From: an uncultured Lachnospiraceae bacterium
GTDB lineage: Bacteria; Bacillota; Clostridia; Lachnospirales; Lachnospiraceae
NCBI GenBank assembly: GCA_902768735.1
Contig: CACXMK010000017.1
Coordinates: forward strand, 1 to 35,913
Reading direction: 5' to 3'
Length of the DNA: 35,913 bases
Shown piece by piece: positions 7,211-14,856 of the stretch. The position numbers and the translations under genes are program-made. A model generated the notes under the pieces. The model was not told where the DNA came from. It did not search any database and saw nothing but the letters and a program-made list of their open reading frames with translations. Within the stretch, counting starts at the first letter, position 1. Every line of letters starts with the position of its first letter.

Positions 7211-8018
7211 TCCAGTTTCCCTCCTCATCAAATGTAAAGCTAAGCTGTTCCTCGCGATTTCCTGTCTCCGGCTCCTCCTTAGCGGGCTGCACCCTGCGCA
7301 CGCGGTACGTCTCCTCGTGGAGAGGCGTAAAATCCTTCTTGAGATAGATCAGGTATTCTTCCTCGGGGATCGCGAATTTTCCCAAAAGGTTGATGATCAT
7401 CTTCTTAAGGTAGCGGGCGCTGACATGGGTCTCGACGTAAAGGTCGGCGTCCGGTATTTTGGCAGGGGTGTCAAGGTCCGCCCCGTCCCGTGAAAAGTAC
7501 GGCCTCTTTCTGCCCTGCAGGTCCGGGTCAGCCTCGAAGCTCGCGAACAGCATCGGGTTCATCCGGTTCAGCACGGCGCAGGTCGTAAGGAGCATCTGTT
7601 TCCAGCTGTCCACGGAATATTTCTGCCCGTAAAGCGAGAAAGCGGACGGCTTCTTGTTCGTCAGCACGCTCGCGAGGCTGTACGGCACGGTCTCGTCCAC
7701 GCGGTAAGCGTCGTAGTCGATCCTCTCCAGCGCGCTCTGCTCCCGCTCTGCCCGCAGGAGGTCCTGCTCCCTGTTGAACTGGTCGAGGCACGACTCCACG
7801 CTCTCGCGCTCCTTGCGGACGCTCCGGTAGAGCCGGCGGCATTCCTTGATCCTGTCGGGATCCTTGTCCTTGCGGTATTTTTCCTTCTCGATCTCCATCA
7901 TGATTGCCGCGCCGGTCTCCTCGAGAAGCCCCGACAGCCTCTCCAGTTCCTTGGAGAGCTTCTCGGCGTTCCTCGGAAACTCGCGGTACAGATCAGCAGC
8001 AATGCGTTCCAGTTCCAT
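7203..8018 (-). CDS. Coiled-coil protein of unknown function, coupled to mscS
   Basis: 271 residues. I do not recognise a named family. Residues about 1-110 are a highly charged coiled coil. About 115-155 contain KKPSAFSLYGQKYSVDSWKQ, followed by a helix with Cys. About 190-240 contain ADLYVETHVSARYLKKMII and an acidic-loop strand. From memory this pairing resembles a small domain found after coiled coils or in nuclease-associated proteins, but that is not verified. ATG 8018 has GGAGGT four bases upstream; an earlier ATG at 8030 lacks one. The stop overlaps the mscS start, so the two are one operon. Confidence 0.75.
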   Translation of the reverse strand: MELERIAADLYREFPRNAEKLSKELERLSGLLEETGAAIMMEIEKEKYRKDKDPDRIKECRRLYRSVRKERESVESCLDQFNREQDLLRAEREQSALERIDYDAYRVDETVPYSLASVLTNKKPSAFSLYGQKYSVDSWKQMLLTTCAVLNRMNPMLFASFEADPDLQGRKRPYFSRDGADLDTPAKIPDADLYVETHVSARYLKKMIINLLGKFAIPEEEYLIYLKKDFTPLHEETYRVRRVQPAKEEPETGNREEQLSFTFDEEGNWSV

Positions 8019-8111
8019 GGTAACCTCCATTTTCGAAGCGAAGCGGCAAAAACTCTGCCAGAGCGCTCTGCTTTATCATTTTACAACAGATTTCTGTCCG
8101 AAGGAACATAA

Positions 8112-8138
8112 ATCGAGCAGGAGGGCCTCCTACTCGAT
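8112..8138. repeat. Palindromic hairpin in the leader of the coiled-coil/mscS operon
   Basis: ATCGAG-c-AGGAGG-g-CCTCCT-a-CTCGAT is a 27-nt near-perfect palindrome. On the minus strand it lies about 95 bp upstream of the coiled-coil start and is followed by TTTATG. It may be a leader structure or a weak terminator. Confidence 0.5.
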
Positions 8139-8201
8139 CGACCGCCAGCCGGAAAATGCATCTTCGTGCAAGCACGAGCTGCGCTTACCGGCTTATCGCG
8201 C

Positions 8202-8243
8202 AAAAAAGCTCTCCCGCACCCCTTACAGAGTGTCAGGAGAGCT
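8202..8243 (-). terminator. Terminator of the hybrid histidine kinase gene
   Basis: On the minus strand AGCTCTCC (8243-8236) pairs with GGAGAGCT (8214-8207) around a 21-nt partly paired loop, followed directly by TTTTTT (8207-8202). It lies about 70 bp past the kinase stop codon. Confidence 0.75.
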
Positions 8244-8274
8244 CTATTGATCTGCCAAAACATTGCCCGCCGGC

Positions 8275-8330
8275 GTTTACTGCCTCGTGCGGAGCAGATG
8301 GCTGTTCCGGTTTACTGCCTCGTGCGGAGC
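8275..8330 (-). repeat. Exact 21-bp duplication of the last codons and stop of the histidine kinase gene
   Basis: 8310-8330 (terminal Leu-Arg-Thr-Arg-Gln-stop codons) is repeated without a mismatch at 8275-8295, period 35 bp. The copied TAA is in another frame. Confidence 0.85.
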
Positions 8331-10408
8331 TTGTGCACCGCCTGGTTGATCACACGGATGTCGAGCGGCTTCGGGATGTGCTCGTCCATACCGCAGGCCA
8401 GGGAGCGCTCCCTGTCCTCTTCGAGCGCATCGGCCGTCATCGCAAGGATCGGAAGGCGCGCGTCTTTCCTCCTTAGTTTCCGGATCTCGGCTGTCGCCGC
8501 GTAGCCGTCCATCAGAGGCATCCGGATATCCATCAGGATCATATCATAATAGAAGGGCTTCGAGTTTTTGAACATCGCGACCGCGGCCTTGCCGTTTCCT
8601 GCAAGCTCGCACCTTGCGCCTTCCACTTCCAGAAGTTCCTTGAGAACGTCCGCGTTGATCGCGTTGTCCTCTGCGACAAGAAAGCGCAGTCCGCTGAGCG
8701 GATGCTCGAAGGAAACCTCGGGATGGGCTCCGTTGCTCTCTTTTTTCGGTCTGAGTTTTTCGACGGCATCACAGAACGTGGAGAAGAAAAACGGTTTGGT
8801 TATGATCGCGTCGATCCCCTCCTTATGCACATTTTGTGTGAAGTGCTCCGCCTTGTCCGACAGCAGAATGATGACCGGCTGCTTCTTCCAGGGCATCTCC
8901 CTGATCTCGTCCGAAACCTCGCGGTACCGCTTGTCCTGGATGTCGCGGTCCATGATGAGGAGGTCAAAACCGTTGTCCTCCACATTGGTCTGCTCGATCA
9001 GCTGCAGCGCGCCATATCCGCTGGAGGTGTACTCTGTGTCGAGGCCTGTATTTTCCAAAAGATCACAGATCCTCGCGGCTTCGTTCATGTTCTCGCCCAC
9101 GACGAGGATCCTGCGGATGCCGCGTTCGCTCCAGAAATTGTCAGCTGCGTTGCCGACCGACTTCAGGCGCAGTCCCACGGAGAACGTCGTCCCCTGTCCG
9201 AGTGTGCTCTGCACAGAGATCGTCCCGCCCAACTGGGCGACAAACTTCTTGGTCATCGTAATGCCGATGCCGGATCCCAGCATACCGGGGATCGCATTGA
9301 TGTTGTCTGTGTTATTGTCAAAGAGCCGTTTCTGCAGCTCCGAGCTCATGCCGATCCCGTTGTCCGAGATCTCAAAAGAAATATCCTGATATTCCGGATC
9401 CTCGTCCTTCTTTGCTGTCACCGCAAGCGTAATGTCTCCGCCTTCCTGCGTGTACTGGAGTGCATTATTGAGGAGATTCATCAATATTTCCGCGATCTTG
9501 ATCCTGTCGCCGACAAAGATATCGTGCCGGATACCCTCTATACGCACTTCGAATCTCTGATGCCTGGCCTGCGCCTTGCTGCGGACCACGTCCGAGATCT
9601 CCTCGATCGTCTTTCCGAGCGCGAATTCGCGTTCATAGACCTCCTGGCCGTTCTTTTCCGAGCCGCTCAGGTCCATGATCTGATTGATCATGACGAGAAG
9701 GTCCTGAGTGGCCATCCCGATCCGGTGCGCGTACTCCATTACCTTCGCACTGTTCTCCGGATTCTTCATTAAGAGCATTACATAGCCGACAATGGAATTG
9801 AGCGGGGTCCGGAGGTCATGGGACATTCCCTTGAGCATCTGGTTATGCGCCGCGGCAACGCCTTCCACAAGGATCTCGTGCAGTCGGCTGCTGTCAGACG
9901 TTCCGTCTTTCGCATCGTAATAGACCGACAGATAGCGGTCCACGCCGTTTCTCGGTTCGATCTTCGTCACGACCCTGTGATAGGGCTTCGACTGTCCGGT
10001 CTTTCTGTCGATGCACTCGACTTCCGCGCGAACGATAGGTCCGGTTTCACTTCTGTCCGCGAAAAGTCTCTCGCTGGGGATCTCTCCGGATAAAGGACCC
10101 AGCTCACGGATATCTCTCATGGCCAGATCCCTGGGCAGCCCCAGTATTTCTTCCACGTTCGGAGTGACATAGATCGCGCTGCGGCTTCCGCCCTCGGTGA
10201 GGATCAGCAGGTTCTTCGTACCCACCACCATCGTGTCATACAGGGCGGCCGTAGCGTCCAGTTCCTTCTGCGCGGCACTCAATTCCTTCTGTGTAGCACT
10301 CAGTTCTGACTGCGTATCACCAAGTTCCTTTTTTGCAATATTCAGTTCCGTCTTCAGCTGTTCATTCTCGCGCAGAATATCCTGAATAATTTCCTCTGTA
10401 AATTGCAT
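8312..10408 (-). CDS. Soluble hybrid sensor histidine kinase: coiled coil - PAS-like - HisKA - HATPase - REC - REC
   Basis: 698 residues with no transmembrane segment, so cytoplasmic. Residues 10-55 are a heptad coiled coil with repeated SATQKEL units. A PAS-like region spans about 60-170. The HisKA domain holds His197 in GMSHDLRTPLNSI. The HATPase domain has an N box (about 311-316), DNGIG (349-353) and GSGIGITMTKK (378-388). REC1 (431-552) has Asp487 and Lys538, but its acidic pocket reads VVGEN instead of VVDDN, so it may be impaired. REC2 (573-695) is complete: Glu580/Asp581, Asp627 and Lys680. No HPt domain or response regulator is nearby, so the phosphorelay partner is elsewhere. The start has AGAGGTG eight bases upstream. 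Confidence 0.93.
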   Translation of the reverse strand: MQFTEEIIQDILRENEQLKTELNIAKKELGDTQSELSATQKELSAAQKELDATAALYDTMVVGTKNLLILTEGGSRSAIYVTPNVEEILGLPRDLAMRDIRELGPLSGEIPSERLFADRSETGPIVRAEVECIDRKTGQSKPYHRVVTKIEPRNGVDRYLSVYYDAKDGTSDSSRLHEILVEGVAAAHNQMLKGMSHDLRTPLNSIVGYVMLLMKNPENSAKVMEYAHRIGMATQDLLVMINQIMDLSGSEKNGQEVYEREFALGKTIEEISDVVRSKAQARHQRFEVRIEGIRHDIFVGDRIKIAEILMNLLNNALQYTQEGGDITLAVTAKKDEDPEYQDISFEISDNGIGMSSELQKRLFDNNTDNINAIPGMLGSGIGITMTKKFVAQLGGTISVQSTLGQGTTFSVGLRLKSVGNAADNFWSERGIRRILVVGENMNEAARICDLLENTGLDTEYTSSGYGALQLIEQTNVEDNGFDLLIMDRDIQDKRYREVSDEIREMPWKKQPVIILLSDKAEHFTQNVHKEGIDAIITKPFFFSTFCDAVEKLRPKKESNGAHPEVSFEHPLSGLRFLVAEDNAINADVLKELLEVEGARCELAGNGKAAVAMFKNSKPFYYDMILMDIRMPLMDGYAATAEIRKLRRKDARLPILAMTADALEEDRERSLACGMDEHIPKPLDIRVINQAVHKLRTRQ

Positions 10409-10452
10409 TTAACAAACACCTCTGCAATACTACATAGCCAACAATCCACACT

Positions 10453-10481
10453 ATTGTAAACTAAAACCCTTGTGATTACAA
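10453..10481 (-). promoter_or_regulatory. Probable promoter of the histidine kinase gene
   Basis: On the minus strand -35 TTGTAA (10481-10476), a 17-bp spacer and -10 TACAAT (10458-10453), giving a leader of about 40 bases before ATG 10408. Confidence 0.5.
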
Positions 10482-10530
10482 TCTGATTTACCCTATCAGT
10501 GCACTAAATTGACCTCGACGCCTGTGATCT

Positions 10531-10656
10531 CGCGATGCATCGCGCCTTTACGATCACGCCACCACACCTTTACGATCACGCCACCGCATCTTTACGATCA
10601 CGCCACCACACCTTTACGATCACGCCACCGCATCTTTACGATCACGCCACCGCGCC
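10531..10656 (-). repeat. 22-bp minisatellite (5 copies) starting at the stop of the TPR-like gene, capped by a 14-bp palindrome
   Basis: TTTACGATCACGCC recurs at 10547, 10569, 10591, 10613 and 10635, an exact 22-bp period, with alternating single-base variants. The gene-proximal unit contains the GTG-GCG-TGA end of the TPR-like gene (TGA = 10644-10642). Each unit carries TGA and TAA, so with a 22-bp period all three frames are closed. At the far end lies the perfect palindrome CGCGATGCATCGCG (10531-10544). There are no unique spacers, so it is not CRISPR. Confidence 0.85.
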
Positions 10657-11259
10657 TCCCGGGCTGAGCCGCTCTTCGATGCGCTGCACTGCCTGCGCCA
10701 TCGCGCTCCGCGGCCCGAATTCCTCCTCCGCGATCTTTCGCATTTCCAGAAGCGCGCTCTCCGTTCTCTCCTTCCGGCCGCACAGCGCCGCTGTCTTAGC
10801 GATCTCTTCCAGACAGTGGATTCCGTACGGATTGTCGAGCCCGATCAGCCGGTCCGTCCCGGTATAGAGCTCCTCGAACAGTTCCAGTGCCTCCTCCGTC
10901 TCGCCCGCCGACCGCCGCGCATCCGCGTATCGGTACAAAACACTGAGATACAGCGGCATATAGCTGTCCGTCATCTTCTCCTCGGCAAACGCATAGAGCT
11001 TCGCGTAGATATTTCTGTAAGCTTCCGTCTCTCCGTCGTCCCGCAGCCGCGTGACAGCGTCCGAGATCACCTCAAAGCTGCTCTCAAAGTCAAAGAGCCA
11101 GCGGGGCTTGCTCACGCCCGCTCGCTCGTCGCGCCTCGCGCGGTCTATGATCTCGTCCACCGCCGCAGTTACGCGGGCGGCGTCAGGGTTTTGGCCCCGC
11201 AGCAGAAAGCGCAGTTTCCTGCTTCGCAGGTATTTGTTCAGTTTATCGGTCCATCCCAT
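10642..11259 (-). CDS. TPR-like all-helical protein of unknown function
   Basis: 205 residues, wholly helical. At least two tetratricopeptide-like hairpins are visible: residues about 75-130, with a LYLSVLYRYADARRSAGETE-type helix A/B boundary followed by ALELFEELY, and about 140-175 with IHCLEEIAKTAALCGRKERT. The N-terminus is basic. There is no signal peptide or catalytic motif; a protein-protein scaffold is likely. AAGGAG lies five to six bases before ATG 11259. It is encoded between the histidine kinase and a coiled-coil gene, all minus strand, with separate terminators. Its terminal codons seed a five-copy tandem repeat. Confidence 0.75.
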   Translation of the reverse strand: MGWTDKLNKYLRSRKLRFLLRGQNPDAARVTAAVDEIIDRARRDERAGVSKPRWLFDFESSFEVISDAVTRLRDDGETEAYRNIYAKLYAFAEEKMTDSYMPLYLSVLYRYADARRSAGETEEALELFEELYTGTDRLIGLDNPYGIHCLEEIAKTAALCGRKERTESALLEMRKIAEEEFGPRSAMAQAVQRIEERLSPGGAVA

Positions 11260-11320
11260 AGCCGCTCCTTTGCTCCGATGCGACAGCCCGTGCAGTCATC
11301 CGCCGCACGGCCGGCGTTAC

Positions 11321-11354
11321 TTATAAGAAGAGGCTGCCGCTCCCTGCGGCAGCC
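11321..11354 (-). terminator. Terminator downstream of the coiled-coil/Tudor-like gene
   Basis: On the minus strand GGCTGCCGC (11354-11346), loop AGGGA and GCGGCAGCC (11340-11332) are followed by TCTTCTTAT. It sits beyond the 30-bp repeat array. Confidence 0.8.
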
Positions 11355-11378
11355 CCCTGACATTGCTGTCCCGGTTTA

Positions 11379-11520
11379 CAGTTTCCCGTCAGCCCTTTCG
11401 CTGGCTTGCAGTTTCTCGTCAGCCTTTTCGCTGGCTTGCAGTTTCCCGTCAGCCTTTTCGCTGGCTTGCAGTTTCCCGTCAGCCCTTTCGCTGGCTTGCA
11501 GTTTCTCGTCAGCCTTTTTT
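11379..11520 (-). repeat. 30-bp minisatellite (about 4.7 copies) starting at the stop of the coiled-coil gene
   Basis: Units at 11379, 11409, 11439, 11469 and 11499, exactly 30 bp apart, with only C/T and single-base differences. The last unit contains the gene's GGC-TGA end (TGA = 11511-11509). As 30 is a multiple of 3, every unit repeats the stop in the same frame. Confidence 0.88.
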
Positions 11521-11946
11521 CTGAAGATCCGCGATTGCGCTCTCGCAGTACTGAATCTCTTTTCTGAGCCTCGTCTGTTCCGTCTCCAGATCCGAGATCC
11601 TTTGGCAGAGCTCCGTGGCTTCCCTGTCGTCTATCTTCACGCATCCGCTGGCGATCACAAACGGAAGCTTCTGTTTGCGGACTCCGTTCGCATATTCGAT
11701 GGTCAGTACTGCGTCTTTCTGCTCAGTCACTGTGCCTTGCCCGTAATGCGAATGCTCCACATCCTTCCCTTTCAGATTCGGGAGTTCCAAAGCTTCCCGC
11801 TGTTCGTCGACCTCTGTAAGTTTCCCGCGCAATTCGCTGATCTGAAGCGTCAGCATTTCAATCTCAAACTTCCGTTCTGCTTCCCGCTGCTGCTTCGATG
11901 CTGCTCGTCCTTGTCTCCTGTCGTTGCTTCTTGCTCGTTGCGCCAT
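11509..11946 (-). CDS. Coiled-coil protein with a central PcrA/UvrD-C-terminal-like (Tudor-fold) domain
   Basis: 145 residues. A basic N-terminus (1-22) and a coiled coil (22-55) precede a small beta domain (about 57-105). The string VEHSHYGQGTVTEQKDAVLT, then IEYANGVRKQKLPF, matches the pattern of the Tudor-like domain at the C-terminus of PcrA/UvrD helicases (VxHxxFGxGxV ... hxFxxxGxKxL), which binds RNA polymerase. A second coiled coil (108-143) closes the protein. It may therefore bind RNA polymerase or nucleic acid; that is inference. AAAGGTGG lies about ten bases before ATG 11946. Confidence 0.7.
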   Translation of the reverse strand: MAQRARSNDRRQGRAASKQQREAERKFEIEMLTLQISELRGKLTEVDEQREALELPNLKGKDVEHSHYGQGTVTEQKDAVLTIEYANGVRKQKLPFVIASGCVKIDDREATELCQRISDLETEQTRLRKEIQYCESAIADLQKKG

Positions 11947-12066
11947 AGTATTTCTACCACCTTTCTTACAGTTCGCTGCCTCCTCATCACAGCGACCGGC
12001 GCGCAGAAAGACTCACCTTGGTCATATTATGTCTAATACCATTTTATCACAAAAATCCACAAATTG

Positions 12067-13677
12067 TCAGTCAATTAACTTCTCATATGCATACTGCGTG
12101 CCCTCCGCGATCGGCGCTATGGGCGTCATGTAATCTCCCGTGTACGGCGAGTCCTCCTCGGTGTGGCGGATGTGTACGGAACTTCCCAGGAAAGTCACCC
12201 ATCCTCTGTCCGTGGTGTACCGGTAGCTCTCGTCCGGGTCAAAAAAGGAACTCTCCTCCGAAGTAACGTTGAACATAAAGTGTTTGAGTTTGTTCATATA
12301 CCAATCCGAATGGATCGCCTCTTCGGCTATCTCGCTGTATTCCTCTTCGCTGTCAACCATTTCCTCGACGGTCATGTCATCCCACGTCGCGTCGACCTCG
12401 TACCACTCATCATCCAGCTCCACCAGGTTCCAGGAATGATTTCCTGCCGTCTCCTCTGAGTTGCCGGCTTTGCCCGTGATGACCAGGCATCTGATCCCTG
12501 CCTTCTGGAGCAGATATGCGTAGGCGTAGGTGTAGCCGTCGCAAACGGCAGTGTTGGCGTCGCCGCGGCTGTTCTCCACCAGCGCGCCGTACGCGGTGTG
12601 GCCGAGATCTTTACTCACGCTTTCGGGCGGGGCTTCGGGCCGGTCGGCGTCATCGTCATTTGCTTGCTCCGCGTCGCTCTGATCGGCATCCCGGTCTTCG
12701 TCCTGATCGGCGTCCCGGTCTTCGTCCTGATCGGTGCCTTGGTCAGCGTCCTGATTGGCGTCCCGGTCTTCGTCCTGATCGGTGCCTTGGTCAGCGTCCT
12801 GATCGGCGTCCCGGTCTTCGGCGTTGTCACCTGAGTCCTCATCTCTTATGAGCTCGTCCTCGCCCATGTCCCTGGCCAACTCGATGTCGTACGTAACAAG
12901 CCCGATCAGTTTGTCGTGGATCGCGAGCGCCACCTGCGGGTCAGGCTCTGTCAGGTCGATCTCATCGAGGAACTCGTCTGCCGCGCGCTCCAGCTCTGCC
13001 ATCTGCGCGTCCTTGTCGGGGAACGTCTTATTGGTCTGGAACGCCACCAGATAGCAATCGCTGTCAAATAACTTCCTCCTATAACTGAACTGGAAACTGC
13101 TGCCGCTCACCGACAGCCAGAACAGCTCCGGATGGTCAAAAATCAGCGCATTGTAACTCCTCCGGAAAGCCATGTGGAAGTCATCACTTGCCGGATCCAT
13201 GTAAAGCTCAATCCCCTCACCTCTCTCGGAAGGGTCCTCCGACAGGCAGCATGCAAGCAATATGTCGTAGATTATCTGCTCTTCTTCCGAAAGGCGGGTG
13301 CGGTAATAGTACATCGATTCATCTGCGACGTGATGCTCGATTTCCTGTGCGGCTTCCTCTGCTGCTTCCCCGGTGGAATCCTCTGGGGCGTCCTCTTCGA
13401 AGTCATCCGAGTCAGCTTCTGTGGTTTCTTCTGAGTCAGCTTCTGATGCTTCTTCTGAATTATCTTCTGTGATTTCTTCCGAAGCGTCCTCTGCTGCGTT
13501 CTTTTTGGCATCCCGCGCGCTATCCCGCGTGAAATCCTGTATGATGTTTTCTAATACACTCTGCGCAGTGCTCTGTTTTGCCGGCTCGCTCCCTTCCTGC
13601 TGCTCAGCGTAGGCAAACAGCGCTGACATTGTGATCATTGCGGCCAGAATAGCGGCCGCGAACGGCAATTTTCTCAT
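12067..13677 (-). CDS. Secreted transglutaminase-like protein with a long acidic repeat insert
   Basis: 536 residues from ATG 13677 (AAAGGGA upstream; an earlier in-frame start at 13707 is less likely). A signal peptide ends near FAYA (residue 24). An Asp/Glu/Ser-rich region follows (50-115), then a helical and beta region (120-275). Residues 280-345 are almost pure Asp/Gln/Glu/Arg in 6-residue repeats. The transglutaminase-like core comes next: Cys379 in ANTAVCDGYTYAYAYLL, His414 in NHSWNLVEL and Asp429 in YEVDATWDD, a complete Cys-His-Asp triad. The enzyme acts outside the cell, as a crosslinker, protease or amidase. The insert sits just before the catalytic Cys segment. Confidence 0.87.
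   Translation of the reverse strand: MRKLPFAAAILAAMITMSALFAYAEQQEGSEPAKQSTAQSVLENIIQDFTRDSARDAKKNAAEDASEEITEDNSEEASEADSEETTEADSDDFEEDAPEDSTGEAAEEAAQEIEHHVADESMYYYRTRLSEEEQIIYDILLACCLSEDPSERGEGIELYMDPASDDFHMAFRRSYNALIFDHPELFWLSVSGSSFQFSYRRKLFDSDCYLVAFQTNKTFPDKDAQMAELERAADEFLDEIDLTEPDPQVALAIHDKLIGLVTYDIELARDMGEDELIRDEDSGDNAEDRDADQDADQGTDQDEDRDANQDADQGTDQDEDRDADQDEDRDADQSDAEQANDDDADRPEAPPESVSKDLGHTAYGALVENSRGDANTAVCDGYTYAYAYLLQKAGIRCLVITGKAGNSEETAGNHSWNLVELDDEWYEVDATWDDMTVEEMVDSEEEYSEIAEEAIHSDWYMNKLKHFMFNVTSEESSFFDPDESYRYTTDRGWVTFLGSSVHIRHTEEDSPYTGDYMTPIAPIAEGTQYAYEKLID
12664..12830 (-). repeat. In-frame tandem repeat coding the Asp/Gln/Glu/Arg stretch
   Basis: Multiples of 18 bp, built from GATCGGCGTCCCGGTCTTCG-type blocks, are assembled into longer repeated pairs. 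Reading frame is preserved. It is the coding counterpart of the minisatellites at 3' ends. Confidence 0.75.
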
Positions 13678-13726
13678 ATATGCGGTGTCCCTTTCTGAAT
13701 TGGGCAAATTTCTTCGTTGTACTGCC

Positions 13727-13735
13727 AGTATAGCA
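13727..13735 (-). promoter_or_regulatory. Extended -10 promoter of the transglutaminase gene
   Basis: On the minus strand TGC-TATACT (13735-13727), about 50 bp before ATG 13677. There is no good -35, as expected for an extended -10 promoter. The nine bases are the same as in the lipoprotein promoter at 908-916. Confidence 0.5.
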
Positions 13736-13774
13736 CGCGCGAGCCTGCGAAAGTGTTGTAAAAATGTGAATTCT

Positions 13775-13893
13775 GACTGTCTTTTGACGCTTGACTGACG
13801 TTTTAGGCATGGTCAATGTCAGGCGCAGCGTTAAAAGTCTTGCATTCGACTGTCTTTTGACGCCAGCCTGACGTTTGAGCAGGTATAACGTCA
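13775..13893. repeat. TGACG cluster B: 16-bp direct repeat, 73-bp period, plus TGACGTTT/AACGTCA sites
   Basis: GACTGTCTTTTGACGC occurs exactly at 13775-13790 and 13848-13863. CTGACGTTTTAGG (about 13795), GCCTGACGTTTGAGC (about 13867) and TAACGTCAAC (about 13886) add further sites. The wording (AGCCTGACGT, TTTTGACG) matches clusters A and C. The cluster lies upstream of the transglutaminase gene. Confidence 0.6.
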
Positions 13894-13904
13894 ACAAGAG
13901 CGTA

Positions 13905-13956
13905 TACTCACCAACAAACACAACAAGGCCGCCGCATTTTGCAATGCGCCGGCCTT
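13905..13956 (-). terminator. Terminator of the phasin-like gene
   Basis: AAGGCCG-c-CGCATT (13925-13938) and AATGCG-c-CGGCCTT (13943-13956) form a 14-bp stem with one C-C mismatch. On the minus strand it is followed by a T/G-rich GTTGTGTTTGTT tail. Confidence 0.6.
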
Positions 13957-14020
13957 GGTCATTCACGATATTCAGTTATTTCCGGGCGCCGCAACCGGCT
14001 GCCGCCGGAATCCAATCAGA

Positions 14021-14575
14021 TTATTCCTCTGCGGGCTTCTCTTCCTCAGCGGCTTCCTTGCAGCAGCACTCCTCAGCAGGAGCTTCCTCTGCGGGAGCTT
14101 CCTCAGCAGCTTCCTTGCAGCAGCACTCCTCAGCGGGCTCTGCAGTCTCTTCCGCCGCTGCCTCAGCAGCATCTGCAGCCTTATCGACAGCTTCTTCTAC
14201 TGCCTCGGAGACTTCCTCGATCTTCTCTTCAGCCTTCTCAGCGAACTCTTCGACTGCTTCGTCCGCTTTCTTAAGCTTCTCGGAAACAACCTTCTCTGCA
14301 TTTGCGAGCTGCTCCTTGATCTTAGCAAGCTCTTCAGAAGACATCTTGGAGAACTTCTGGGTGAGTTCGTCGATGTTGACGCCTCTCTTATCCATTGTCT
14401 CTTTGAAGCTGCGCTGCAGATCTTTGTTCAGGTCTTTGCCCTGCTCCACAGTAAGCTCGCCCTTCTTGACAAGCTCTCCGATCAGCTCAGAGCCTTTCTC
14501 CGCTGTAAGCGCGATCGCACCGACGCCTGCCAGGAATACTTTCTTCATGCCATCACCAAACTTATACTCTGCCAT
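14021..14575 (-). CDS. Phasin-like coiled-coil protein with two Cys-Cys-Cys motifs in an acidic tail
   Basis: 184 residues. ATG 14575 has AAGGAGG eight bases upstream. Residues 1-60 (MKKVFLAGVGAIALTAEKG, then ELIGELVKKGELTVEQGK) follow the pattern of small phasin-family/PHA-granule-like proteins widespread in Firmicutes. Residues 60-135 are an amphipathic coiled coil. The tail (135-184) is Ala/Glu-rich and contains two identical ECCCKEAAEE blocks (Cys151-153 and Cys170-172) separated by a PAEEAPAEE spacer. The tail looks duplicated. Three adjacent Cys could bind metal or form mixed disulfides; no function is known to me. Cytoplasmic. Confidence 0.8.
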   Translation of the reverse strand: MAEYKFGDGMKKVFLAGVGAIALTAEKGSELIGELVKKGELTVEQGKDLNKDLQRSFKETMDKRGVNIDELTQKFSKMSSEELAKIKEQLANAEKVVSEKLKKADEAVEEFAEKAEEKIEEVSEAVEEAVDKAADAAEAAAEETAEPAEECCCKEAAEEAPAEEAPAEECCCKEAAEEEKPAEE

Positions 14576-14619
14576 TTTCGTCCTCCTTATTTTGATGGGA
14601 TCCCCCATTGTGCACTGTG

Positions 14620-14770
14620 TTTCCGCGGCATTTGTAACGCCGCCCCATTACTGTGTCCTGCGGCGCACACCCCGCCGCCTCATTACTGTGTTTCCGCGGC
14701 AGCTTTAACGCTGCCTCCGGAATTTTAACGCTGCATCCGGAATTCTAACGCCGCCTCCGGAATTTCCTGT
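14620..14770 (-). repeat. Two decayed tandem repeat families upstream of the phasin-like gene
   Basis: On the minus strand AATTCCGGAGGCGGCGTTAG-type units of 20 bp occur three times (about 14763-14704). They are followed by three degenerate CCGCGGAAACACAGTAATG-type units of unequal length (about 14703-14620). They resemble the minisatellites elsewhere here but are not attached to a stop codon. Confidence 0.6.
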
Positions 14771-14816
14771 TCTACATATTCTATTCTGCGCACAAGTTTG
14801 TCTTCCTTGTGAATAC

Positions 14817-14846
14817 ATTCTAAATTTTGTATAAAAAATGATCCAA
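14817..14846 (-). promoter_or_regulatory. Probable promoter of the phasin-like gene
   Basis: On the minus strand -35 TTGGAT (14846-14841), 18-bp spacer, -10 TAGAAT (14822-14817), just past the carboxypeptidase stop codon. The leader would be about 235 nt and includes the repeats. Confidence 0.4.
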
Positions 14847-14856
14847 TATGCATAAA

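Larger units (their letters stand above)
13678..14020. other. 343-bp intergenic region upstream of the transglutaminase gene
   Basis: It contains the transglutaminase promoter (13727-13735), TGACG cluster B (13775-13893), the terminator of the phasin-like gene (13905-13956) and a GC-rich near-palindrome between 13978 and 14013 (TTTCCGG ... CCGGAA ends). No gene is seen. Confidence 0.6.

Noticed and set aside
8702-9772. 356-codon plus-strand frame inside the histidine kinase gene
   Set aside because: Shadow of a gene with intact HisKA, HATPase and REC motifs.
10547-10656. CRISPR array
   Set aside because: 22-bp units are contiguous without unique spacers, and no cas gene is present. It is a minisatellite.
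12615-12842. Short repetitive frames on both strands
   Set aside because: These are alternative-frame readings of the transglutaminase acidic repeat.
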